NCBI RefSeq assembly: GCF_009765965.1
Contig: NZ_LMUL01000014.1
Location: 2,060,377 to 2,124,376, forward strand
Direction: 5' to 3'
Length of the DNA: 64,000 bases
Source: Caulobacter sp. S45
GTDB taxonomy: Bacteria > Pseudomonadota > Alphaproteobacteria > Caulobacterales > Caulobacteraceae
Below, piece after piece: positions 49,912 to 57,022 of the stretch. A program made the position numbers and the translations under genes. Within the stretch, counting starts at the first letter, position 1. Each line of letters begins with the position of its first letter. The notes beneath the pieces were generated by a model. That model saw only the letters and a program-made list of their open reading frames with translations. It was not told where the DNA came from and made no database searches.

Positions 49912-50376
49912 ATGGACATCGGTGGATGGCTTGAGCCGGGCGCCATAGCGCTGCGGCTCGGTGCGGACAGCAAGCGGCAAGCCCTCGCGGCCCTGGCCGA
50001 GGTTGCTGCGCGCGTGATCGACATGCCGGCGGCCGACATCCTCGACGCCCTGCTGGCGCGCGAGGCCCAGGGCTCGACGGGCGTCGGGTCGGGCGTGGCC
50101 ATTCCCCACGCCAGCCTGCCGGCGCTCACCGCGATGCGGGCGGTGTTCGTTCGCCTGGAAAAGCCCGTCGACTTCGACGCGGTGGACGATCAGCCGGTCG
50201 ACCTGATGCTGGCCCTGTTCGCCCCGGAAGGCGCAGGAACCGAGCACCTGCGCGCCCTGGCGCGGGCGGCGCGGGCGCTACGGCGATCCGATGTCCGCCA
50301 GCACCTGCGCCAGGCGCGCACGACGGACGCCCTACACGCGTTGTTGGTTCGAGACGCCGCGCCTTCGGCTGCGTGA
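49912..50376 (+). CDS. ptsN: PTS IIA-Ntr regulatory protein
   Basis: PtsN is the terminal phospho-acceptor of the nitrogen phosphotransferase system, regulating metabolism and stress responses. The 154-aa product has the phosphorylated His in GVAIPHASLPAL near residue 66 and the PVDLMLALFAPEGAGTEHLRALA segment. It completes the usual rpoN-hpf-ptsN order. Confidence 0.95.
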   Translation: MDIGGWLEPGAIALRLGADSKRQALAALAEVAARVIDMPAADILDALLAREAQGSTGVGSGVAIPHASLPALTAMRAVFVRLEKPVDFDAVDDQPVDLMLALFAPEGAGTEHLRALARAARALRRSDVRQHLRQARTTDALHALLVRDAAPSAA

Positions 50377-50414
50377 CCGCTCACCCAGGGCGTCGAGGCT
50401 CCGATAGCGCGCTC

Positions 50415-50678
50415 TTAATGGACTGAAACGGGCGCAAGCTCGTAAGCCCTCGCCGCCGCATAGGCGGAATCCCGGTCGGCCAGCACCGCCAGACGAGACC
50501 CGTCGGCGCTATGCACCGCATAAAGCGTCTGGTTCGGCGAGAGGTGGGCCTCGGCCAGGGCGTCGGGCTCCACGCTGGCCATCACGTCCTCCGCTTTCAC
50601 GGGCCGGACATAGACCAGGTTCGGCGCCCCCAGGGCGGCGAAGGCTTCTTGGCTCAAAGTCAGAGAGTGCGTCTGCAT
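50415..50678 (-). CDS. DUF1150 family protein
   Basis: This 87-aa protein contains FAALGAPNLVYVRPV and LYAVHSADGSRLAVLADRDSAYAAARAYELAPVSVH, the layout of DUF1150, an alphaproteobacterial family usually found downstream of small heat-shock protein genes. Here too it follows the Hsp20 gene by 42 bp on the same strand. The function is unknown; a stress role is inferred from linkage. Confidence 0.88.
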   Translation of the reverse strand: MQTHSLTLSQEAFAALGAPNLVYVRPVKAEDVMASVEPDALAEAHLSPNQTLYAVHSADGSRLAVLADRDSAYAAARAYELAPVSVH

Positions 50679-50720
50679 GACCGCCTCCTTAAAGGATTAA
50701 CGTCCGCAACGGCCGCAAGT

Positions 50721-51143
50721 TCAGCCGACCGTACGGATAGGGATGTTTCGCACCTGCCGCGGAGGTTCGGGCCGGACGACGTCGATGTGCAACAGGCCGT
50801 GTTCGAGCGAGGCGTCCTCGACCTCCATGCCGTCGGCCAGCACGAAGGTGCGCTGGAATCCGCGTGCGGCGATGCCGCGATGCAGGTAGGCGGCCTGGGC
50901 GCCGTCCGCGCCGTCACGTCGGCCGAGCACCACGAGCTGGCGATCCTCCAGGGTGATCTGGAGCTGGTCGGGCGAGAAGCCCGCCACCGCCATGGTGATG
51001 CGCAGCCTATCGTCGGCGAGCTGCTCGACGTTGTAGGGCGGATAGCCTTCGGTGGCGGCCTTGGCCGCCCGCTCGACCAGCGCGCGCGTATGCTCGAAAC
51101 CGAGCAGGAACGGGCTGTCGAACACCAGGGTGCGTGTCGTCAT
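50721..51143 (-). CDS. Hsp20/alpha-crystallin small heat-shock protein
   Basis: This 140-aa protein of the IbpA type binds unfolding proteins. It has YPPYNVEQLADDRLRITMAVAGFSPDQLQITLE, LVVLGRRD, the YLHRGIAARGFQRTFVLADGM segment and the alpha-crystallin close, and ends in IPI, the I-x-I assembly motif near residue 136. ATG 51143 has AGAGGA 8 nt upstream. I do not see a clear ROSE-type RNA thermometer in the leader, but cannot exclude one. Confidence 0.93.
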   Translation of the reverse strand: MTTRTLVFDSPFLLGFEHTRALVERAAKAATEGYPPYNVEQLADDRLRITMAVAGFSPDQLQITLEDRQLVVLGRRDGADGAQAAYLHRGIAARGFQRTFVLADGMEVEDASLEHGLLHIDVVRPEPPRQVRNIPIRTVG

Positions 51144-51373
51144 CGCCAAAGTCCTCTTCCAAGCGACTTGGTGTCCGCCCTTCCCGCCCGGAATCCGGCG
51201 CGAGGCGAGCGACTGCCCGAATATGTGAAGCAGCCGCGCCCATTTCAATCGGCTGGCGATTCACCGGCGGGTTGAAAGAGCGGACGGCGGCCTTCCAAAG
51301 GCGTATCGATACGATCTGTTAACCATGATGGAATCCGTGCGCCATCGGAGCGCTCGGAGCCAAGGAGGGCGCC

Positions 51374-52075
51374 ATGCGCGCGATACTTCTGATCGGAGCT
51401 TGCGCCGCGGCGGCGATCGCCGGTTCCCCGGCCTTGGCCGGCGGGCACTACGGCGGCGGTCATTCTAGCGGTGGCCACTACGGCGGCGGGCATATGAGCG
51501 GCGGCCACTATGGCGGCGGCTGGAGCCGCATGGGCGGAGGCCGTTCCGGCGGCTACGCCATGGGACATTCCAGCGCCTACGCCCACGCCAGCAGCTACGC
51601 CAGCGCGCGCAGCAGCGTCTACGGCCGGGCCTACGGCTCCGGGCGTAGCTATATGAACAACGGCCGTGGCTTCGGTTACGGACGCGGCTATGGCGGGCGC
51701 GGGTTCGGCTATGGCTTAGCGGCCGGCGCCGTGACCTCGGCCCTGGGCTACGGCGGCTATGGCGGTGGCGGTGGGGGCTACGGCGGCGGCTATGACGCCG
51801 GTATGGGATACGACAACGGCGGCGGCGACCTGCCCCAACCCGCCTACGACACTGGCGGCGGTTACGCCTCCTACGGTCAGGAGCAGGGCTATCCGCAACA
51901 GGATGGCGGCGCCTACGCTTATGGCTACAGCGGCTATGCGGAAACCCCGGTCCTGCAGGCCCAGCCCCCCGTCGTCTACAGCTACGCACCGAGCTACAGC
52001 TACGGCTACGTCGCGGCCCCGAGCTACGGTTATGCAGTCCCTTATCCGATGCAGCAACGCCCCTGCGGCTGCTGA
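51374..52075 (+). CDS. Secreted Gly/Tyr/His-rich protein
   Basis: This 233-aa protein has a signal peptide (LLIGACAAAAIAGSPALA), then GGHYGGGHSSGGHYGGGH repeats, a Gly/Tyr-rich centre (GYGGYGGGGGGYGGGYD) and a Tyr/Pro-rich C-terminus ending CGC. The composition is like plant and animal glycine-rich wall or adhesive proteins. It is probably exported and disordered or self-associating. Function unknown. It is convergent with another Gly/Tyr-rich gene, separated by a terminator. Confidence 0.75.
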   Translation: MRAILLIGACAAAAIAGSPALAGGHYGGGHSSGGHYGGGHMSGGHYGGGWSRMGGGRSGGYAMGHSSAYAHASSYASARSSVYGRAYGSGRSYMNNGRGFGYGRGYGGRGFGYGLAAGAVTSALGYGGYGGGGGGYGGGYDAGMGYDNGGGDLPQPAYDTGGGYASYGQEQGYPQQDGGAYAYGYSGYAETPVLQAQPPVVYSYAPSYSYGYVAAPSYGYAVPYPMQQRPCGC

Positions 52076-52091
52076 GCTTGATCAAAGAAAA

Positions 52092-52116
52092 GCCCCGCGG
52101 ATCGTTTCCGCGGGGC
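52092..52116 (-). terminator. Intrinsic terminator for the minus-strand Gly/Tyr-rich gene
   Basis: A perfect 10-bp stem, GCCCCGCGGA (52092-52101) with TCCGCGGGGC (52107-52116) and a 5-nt loop. On the minus strand it is followed by TTTTCTTT, a proper T-tract. The plus strand lacks one, but the hairpin may still serve both convergent genes. Confidence 0.85.
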
Positions 52117-52162
52117 GCTTCCGTCCTAGTCTAGAAAGCCTCGGCTAAGAAGCCGGGGGGAT

Positions 52163-52549
52163 CTACCAGCCGCCATACCCGTAGGCGGGATAACCATAGC
52201 CATAACCATAGGCCGGGTATCCGTAGCCGTAGGCGTAGTACGGGTAGCCATAGTAGCCGCCGGCCAGGGCCGCGCCGACGGCGAAGCCGCCGAGATAGCC
52301 GTAGCCGCCATAGCCGCGATATCCATAGCCGCCGCGGTAGCCATAGCCTCCACGCCCGCCGTAACCACCGCGGCCGTAACCCCCGCGACCGCCGCCGCCC
52401 CGGAAGCCGCCGCCACCGCCATGGAAACCACCGCCGCCGCCGCCATGGCCGCCGCCACCGTGCTGGGCGAACGCCACACCGCTGGCGCCGACCGAAAGGG
52501 CGACGGCGAGGGCGGCTGTGGTAGCGGCTGTTGTTAACTTCCTCATCAC
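52163..52549 (-). CDS. Secreted Gly/Tyr-rich protein
   Basis: This 128-aa protein has a signal peptide (TAALAVALSVGASGVAFA) and a mature part made of GGGGHGGGG, FHGGGGGF and RGGYG-type repeats, a short hydrophobic stretch (LGGFAVGAALAGGYY) and C-terminal YPAYGYGYGYPAYGY repeats. There are two consecutive starts (52549, 52546). It ends at a strong terminator. It may be a surface or matrix component; this is inference from composition only. Confidence 0.75.
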   Translation of the reverse strand: MMRKLTTAATTAALAVALSVGASGVAFAQHGGGGHGGGGGGFHGGGGGFRGGGGRGGYGRGGYGGRGGYGYRGGYGYRGYGGYGYLGGFAVGAALAGGYYGYPYYAYGYGYPAYGYGYGYPAYGYGGW

Positions 52550-52717
52550 ATACCTCCACCGGACAAACAGGTCCGAAATCCTTGAATTAACGCTTGGGAA
52601 ACCGGATTGGCTCCCGTGCGCTGTCGTGCGGAACGTCGCCTTTGGGTGAACGGCGCCTCTCGCACGTGCAGCGACAGCGAGCTATGAGGAGCGCCTTGCG
52701 GCCTGAACGAGGGATGA

Positions 52718-53023
52718 ATGTCGGAACCGGCTCCGCAGCCGACCATCGAAGCGCTTACGGTCGGCCAGGCCGCCGAGCGGACGCGCGTGGTGAGCGCGGC
52801 GGATTTGGACGCCTTCGCGGCTGTATCCGGCGACGCCAAGGCGTTGAGGTTCAAGCACGCCGTGCGGATCGGCGACGAGGCGACCCCGCGGGTCGAGGTG
52901 ATCGAGATGGATGAAGCCGCCGGCCACGCCGTGCTGTCCACCCGCTGCCTGGTCAGGGGCAAGGTCATGGCCGAGGGCGAGGCCGTGGTGCGGCTGCCGC
53001 GCGCCGGACGGGGAGCGCGCTGA
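52718..53023 (+). CDS. MaoC-like hot-dog protein with internal deletion
   Basis: This 101-aa protein begins like an (R)-specific enoyl-CoA hydratase (ADLDAFAAVSGD) and ends like one (ALRFKHAVRIGDEATPRVEVIEMD, LVRGKVMAEGEAVVRLPR). The usual 40-50 residues between GD and the LRF(K) strand, which hold the catalytic Asp and His (GDxNPxHxD, IAHGM), are absent. The frame is intact across the junction. It is either a decayed dehydratase or a non-catalytic hot-dog protein. It lies directly upstream of ribF. Confidence 0.7.
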   Translation: MSEPAPQPTIEALTVGQAAERTRVVSAADLDAFAAVSGDAKALRFKHAVRIGDEATPRVEVIEMDEAAGHAVLSTRCLVRGKVMAEGEAVVRLPRAGRGAR

Positions 53024-53971
53024 GTGGCGTTGCATGTCCTACACGGCTGGAAGGACTTGGAGGCCGACCAACGCGGCGCCTCCCTGGCGCTCGGCAACTT
53101 TGACGGGGTGCATCGCGGCCACTGGCAGGTGATCGCCGACGCCGCGCGGGCCGCTGGCGCGCTGCAGGTTCCGCTGGGTGTGATCAGTTTCGATCCCCAC
53201 CCCCGCAAGTGGTTCCGGCCGGACGAGCCGGCCTTCCGCCTCACCAACGCCGACCAGCTCGGGCGCATGCTGGAAAGCCTGGGGGTCGATCGGCTGCACG
53301 TGCTGCCTTTCGACGCCGAGATGGCCAATTTCAGCGACGATGACTTCGCCCGTCGGGTGCTCGCCGAGGGGCTTGGCGCACGGCACGTGGCGGCCGGTTT
53401 CGACGTCACCTTCGGGCGCGGCCGCACCGGCGATCCGGCAAGCTTGAAGCGTTACGGAGAGCGTTACGGTTTCGGTGTTTCCATCGCCGCGATGGTGAAA
53501 GGGCCCAACGGGTTGAAGTTCTCGTCCAGTGCAATCCGCGAAGCCCTCCAGGCGGGCCGGCCCGAAGACGCCGCCGCCATCCTGGGTCGGCCGTTCACCA
53601 TCGAGGGTGTGGTGGTGCATGGCGACCAGCTCGGCCGCACCATTGGCTTCCCCACCGCCAATATCGCCCTGGAAGACTATGCGCCGCCCGCCTACGGCAT
53701 CTACGCTGCGCGCACCCGGCTAGCGGACGGACGCGAGACGCCGGGGGTGGCCTATATCGGCCGCCGGCCCACCATCGTGGACGGCGTCGAGGAGCGGCTG
53801 GAGGTCCACCTGTTCGACTTCGACGAGGACCTCTACGGCCAGACGCTTGAGGTCGAGCTGGTGGAGTTCATCCGCGGCGATCACAAGTTCGACAGTCTGG
53901 ACGCCCTGATCGCGCAGATGGACAAGGACGCCCTGGTCGCCCGCGCCCGGCTTACCCCGGAGATCGAATAG
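53024..53971 (+). CDS. ribF: Bifunctional riboflavin kinase/FAD synthetase
   Basis: RibF makes FMN and FAD from riboflavin. The 315-aa product has the adenylyltransferase domain with LALGNFDGVHRGHWQVI near residue 25, and the C-terminal flavokinase domain with GRTIGFPTANIAL near residue 206 and GVAYIGRRPTI. It starts at a GTG immediately after the stop of the MaoC-like gene. Confidence 0.95.
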   Translation: MALHVLHGWKDLEADQRGASLALGNFDGVHRGHWQVIADAARAAGALQVPLGVISFDPHPRKWFRPDEPAFRLTNADQLGRMLESLGVDRLHVLPFDAEMANFSDDDFARRVLAEGLGARHVAAGFDVTFGRGRTGDPASLKRYGERYGFGVSIAAMVKGPNGLKFSSSAIREALQAGRPEDAAAILGRPFTIEGVVVHGDQLGRTIGFPTANIALEDYAPPAYGIYAARTRLADGRETPGVAYIGRRPTIVDGVEERLEVHLFDFDEDLYGQTLEVELVEFIRGDHKFDSLDALIAQMDKDALVARARLTPEIE

Positions 53972-53976
53972 GCCTT

Positions 53977-54216
53977 CTAAGCCTCGGGGGTGTCTTCGGG
54001 ATCGTAGGCGGCGGGGTCCAGCCGTTCGTCCTCGCCATGGCTGTGGGCGGCGGCGACGAAACGCCGGCCGCAATAGGGACAGTCCACCGACGGCTTGCCG
54101 CCCATCTCCAGATAGACCCGCGGATGGCCGAGCGCGCCGCCGAGCCCGTCGCACGCCACCCGGTGTTCGTGGACGATCACGATTTCAGGGCCGATGGACT
54201 TAACGGCTGTGGGCAT
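53977..54216 (-). CDS. Zinc-finger (zf-CHCC, NDUFS6-like) protein
   Basis: This 79-aa protein has a ligand set in VACDGLGGALGHPRVYLEMG and CPYCGRRF, giving C-x8-H-x(n)-C-x2-C, the zf-CHCC pattern of the NDUFS6 complex I subunit family. It ends in an acidic tail. A role in respiratory complex assembly is possible but inferred from the family. It is convergent with ribF. Confidence 0.85.
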   Translation of the reverse strand: MPTAVKSIGPEIVIVHEHRVACDGLGGALGHPRVYLEMGGKPSVDCPYCGRRFVAAAHSHGEDERLDPAAYDPEDTPEA

Positions 54217-54325
54217 TCGGGTCTCGCTTGGCAACACGGGTTGCGGAGCCTACCTAAGCGGCGCGCCTGGACCCGTCAATTTCGGCGCGCCCATCCTACC
54301 GCGCGAGCCCCGAAGTTCACACCCA

Positions 54326-55288
54326 ATGAGCATCCCTGATTTCGCCATCGAGGCGCGCGGCCTGGTCAAGACCTACCCGGCCAACCGGATGGTCCCGGCC
54401 AAGACGGCGCTCAAGGGCATCGACCTGGCGGTGCCGCGCGGCTCGATGTTCGGGCTGCTGGGTCCCAACGGCGCGGGCAAGTCCACCTTCATCAACATCC
54501 TCGCCGGCCTGGTGAACAAGACCTCGGGCCAGGTGAAGCTCTGGGGCATGGACATCGACGAGCAGCCGCGCGCCGCGCGCGCCGCGATCGGCGTGGTGCC
54601 CCAGGAGATCGTCACCGACGTCTTCTTCACCCCCCGCGAGTCGCTGGAAGTGCAGGCGGGCTTCTACGGGGTGAAGAAGGCCGATCGCAAGACCGACGAG
54701 ATCCTGGCCAGCCTGGGCCTGGCCGACAAGGCCGACGCCTATGTCCGCCAGCTCTCCGGCGGCATGAAGCGGCGGTTGATGGTGGCCAAGGCCATGGTCC
54801 ACCAGCCCCCGGTGCTGATCCTGGACGAGCCCACCGCGGGCGTGGACGTGGAGCTGCGCCGCCAGCTCTGGGAACGGGTGAAGGAGCTGAACGCGCGCGG
54901 CGTCACCATCGTGCTCACCACCCACTATCTCGAGGAAGCCCAGGCGCTGTGCGACACTATCGCCATCGTCAACCGGGGCGAGGTGGTGGTCTGCGAACCC
55001 ACCCGCGACCTGCTGCGCCGCATCGACACCCGTTCGGTGGTGATCACCCCCCAGGCGCCGCTCGACGGCGTTCCCGAGCTGGCCGGGTTCGAGGGCAAGC
55101 TGCGGCCCAACGGCAACCTCGCCATCACCTATCGCAGCGAGGCGGCCAGCGTCGAAGCGGTGCTGGCGGCGGTCCGCGCGGCGGGCGTGCAGATCAAGGA
55201 CCTCTCCACCGAGGAGCCGGACCTGGAGGACGTGTTCCTGTCGCTGACCTATGGCGACGCCAACGCCGCAAGCCCGATCGCCTATTGA
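54326..55288 (+). CDS. ABC transporter ATP-binding protein
   Basis: This 320-aa ATPase has Walker [10 protein letters not shown] near residue 49, signature [10 protein letters not shown], Walker [13 protein letters not shown] and H-loop TTHYLEEA. It is of the DRA/YadG type (multidrug or exopolymer export). The C-terminal 90 residues carry the regulatory fold with [15 protein letters not shown]. No permease gene follows; a tRNA is next, so the partner must be elsewhere or was lost. Confidence 0.9.
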   Translation: MSIPDFAIEARGLVKTYPANRMVPAKTALKGIDLAVPRGSMFGLLGPNGAGKSTFINILAGLVNKTSGQVKLWGMDIDEQPRAARAAIGVVPQEIVTDVFFTPRESLEVQAGFYGVKKADRKTDEILASLGLADKADAYVRQLSGGMKRRLMVAKAMVHQPPVLILDEPTAGVDVELRRQLWERVKELNARGVTIVLTTHYLEEAQALCDTIAIVNRGEVVVCEPTRDLLRRIDTRSVVITPQAPLDGVPELAGFEGKLRPNGNLAITYRSEAASVEAVLAAVRAAGVQIKDLSTEEPDLEDVFLSLTYGDANAASPIAY

Positions 55289-55368
55289 GCCCAGATCGGC
55301 GGCCAGGCTCGATTGCGCCCGGCCCTCGCTTCGTCTAGGTTTCTGGCCTCGCCGGAAACAGCGATCAC

Positions 55369-55445
55369 GCACCCGTAGCTCAGCTGGATAGAGCGTTGCC
55401 CTCCGAAGGCAAAGGTCACACGTTCGAATCGTGTCGGGTGCGCCA
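55369..55445 (+). tRNA. tRNA-Arg (anticodon CCG)
   Basis: This 77-nt tRNA has encoded CCA. Acceptor GCACCCG pairs with CGGGTGC, D-arm AGCTCAGCTGGATAGAGC, anticodon stem TTGCC/GGCAA with loop CTCCGAA giving CCG, and T-arm CACACGTTCGAATCGTGTC with slight mismatch. Accessory genes (a toxin-antitoxin pair) start 300 bp downstream. Confidence 0.93.
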
Positions 55446-55748
55446 ATTTCTTTATGTATTTCAAACGGATGTAGGTGCGGGGGGCGCGCCTTCGGACCGG
55501 CTTTCGAGTTAGAGTCGTAAGCGCCGCTTTCGGAGTTACGTCTCGCGTGTGCAGCGCGCCTCTCTCCAGCGAGACCCTGTCAGCTTCTCTTCTATGAGAA
55601 GGCCGCCCACTTCCAATTAGCGGCCAGCCCACTTCCAATTGGCCGGTGAAAATCGTGCCGCGCCAAGCTTCATGCCCGTCGTAATCAGCATTGAACCACA
55701 CAACACATTGTCCCATATTATGTCCTGATATCAGGCGGAGATCGGGAC
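55446..55748. other. Gene-free stretch between tRNA-Arg and TA module
   Basis: This is 303 bp with no supported gene. It is less GC-rich near 55446-55480 and contains a 14-bp direct repeat (separate entry). No copy of the tRNA 3' end was found further right, so a neat attachment-site pair is not visible. Confidence 0.5.
55605..55640. repeat. 14-bp direct repeat downstream of tRNA-Arg
   Basis: GCCCACTTCCAATT occurs at 55605-55618 and 55627-55640, starts 22 bp apart. The second copy continues GGCCGGTGAAAATCG. Short tandem copies like these resemble multiple terminal repeats at ends of some insertion sequences, but no transposase is nearby. Confidence 0.5.
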
Positions 55749-56213
55749 ATGGCGGCGCAAGCGACAGGCGGCCAAAAGAGGAAGAGCGCTTCAGCCCGGA
55801 AGCCACGTATCCACAGCGCGCTTGGCGGAGGCGCCGTCAAAATAGCCCTCGTTGGCGCCGGCTTCGTCACGCACTTCATCGATCAGGATGGTATGGTCGA
55901 CGTCGATCGCGTGGCGGATGCATTCCGCATGACCAAGGGCCAGCTTGCCGAGACGGTAGGGCTTGGCGCGGCGACCGTGAGCAAGGCCGAGCGGCGTACG
56001 GCGCCTCGCACACAGTCGCGGGTGCGTGAAATGCTCGAGATCGTCTCACGGATTCGGGAGTGGGCGGGCGGTGAAACCCAGGCGATGGCCTGGTATCGAT
56101 CGCAGCCGATCCCGGCGCTAGATGGGCGGACGCCGGAAGCTTTGGTCAAGGCCGGCCAGGCGGGCGCCGTCAGGGATTATCTCGATCATCTGGCGCTCGG
56201 AGGGTACGCTTGA
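55749..56213 (+). CDS. Xre/MbcA/ParS-type antitoxin
   Basis: This 154-aa protein has a basic N-terminus, a central HTH-like segment ([29 protein letters not shown]) and a C-terminal DUF2384-like domain ([42 protein letters not shown], in parts [15 protein letters not shown] and AVRDYLDHL). This is the antitoxin architecture of RES-Xre modules. Its TGA overlaps the TTG start of the RES toxin gene. The antitoxin probably represses its own promoter. Confidence 0.88.
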   Translation: MAAQATGGQKRKSASARKPRIHSALGGGAVKIALVGAGFVTHFIDQDGMVDVDRVADAFRMTKGQLAETVGLGAATVSKAERRTAPRTQSRVREMLEIVSRIREWAGGETQAMAWYRSQPIPALDGRTPEALVKAGQAGAVRDYLDHLALGGYA

Positions 56214-56728
56214 GGTTTGTCGGCCGCTGCTATCGCGGTCATGACCCGGCATGGTCCTTCTCGCCGCTTTCAGGAGAAGGCGCGGCAAAGACCGGAGGGC
56301 GTTTCAATCGGAAGGGTAAGCCGACCCTCTATCTGTCGCTCGATATCATCACCTCGGTCGGGGAATGCACCCAGGGCCTGACCCAGCGGATGCTGCCGCT
56401 GACGATGTGCGAATATGATGTCGACTGCGATCCGGTCGCGGACTTGCGAGCCGATGTCGGACGAGACCGTCACGGTGTCACGATGGCGGAACTGGGCTGC
56501 GCATGGCTGCGCCGTCTGCGCGACGGCGAGCAAGCGCCGTCATGGCTGATCGCGGAGCGGCTCGAGGCGGACGGCTTTACAGGCATTTTGGCGCCGAGCT
56601 TCGTCCCCAATGCGACGGCCGCCAACTGCAACCTGATCCTTTGGCGCTGGGGTCCTGACCTGCCCAACCGGGCTGTCGTGTTCGATCCGACCGGTCGTCT
56701 TCCCAAGGATCAGCTCTCTTGGAAGTAG
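56210..56728 (+). CDS. RES-domain toxin
   Basis: This 172-aa RES toxin has conserved residues in CYRGHDPAWSFSPLSGEG, GGRFNRKGKPTLYLS and ITSVGE; the family name comes from Arg, Glu and Ser in this order. Known RES toxins (ParT, MbcT) degrade or ADP-ribosylate using NAD+. It starts at TTG with GGAGG 7 nt upstream and overlaps the antitoxin stop (TTGA), typical of coupled TA pairs. Confidence 0.88.
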   Translation: MRFVGRCYRGHDPAWSFSPLSGEGAAKTGGRFNRKGKPTLYLSLDIITSVGECTQGLTQRMLPLTMCEYDVDCDPVADLRADVGRDRHGVTMAELGCAWLRRLRDGEQAPSWLIAERLEADGFTGILAPSFVPNATAANCNLILWRWGPDLPNRAVVFDPTGRLPKDQLSWK

Positions 56729-57022
56729 ATCGCTAAGGCCTGTCGGAGTTTGCGTCGTCGGGTTCGTCCGTCCAAGGAAATGCGCCAGCGACGTATTCCG
56801 ATTTTTGCTCCCCATCCTACCAAGCCCAGCCCGCCAATCGGCGGAACCCGTCCGTGATGTCCATGAAGGCCTATCAAAGGCGGCCTGTAACGCGTGGGCA
56901 CGCGGCGTAACGAACGCTTTGGATGAAGCGTCGGTAGCGGGTCTATTTGGCCGCCATTCATGTCTGCAATGAAATAAATCGTACCGAAGGTCGGAACGGC
57001 CGATGCTTCGGAGACTTTCGTC
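56729..57022. other. Intergenic region upstream of repeat lipoprotein
   Basis: This is about 294 bp. The only long frame is on the minus strand and reads as low-plausibility sequence. It presumably carries the promoter of the lipoprotein gene. I see no repeat or attachment site. Confidence 0.4.

Noticed and set aside
55282..55806. Minus-strand 174-codon frame containing [23 protein letters not shown]
   Set aside because: This well-known phantom protein is the antisense translation of tRNA-Arg; the real feature is the tRNA at 55369-55445.
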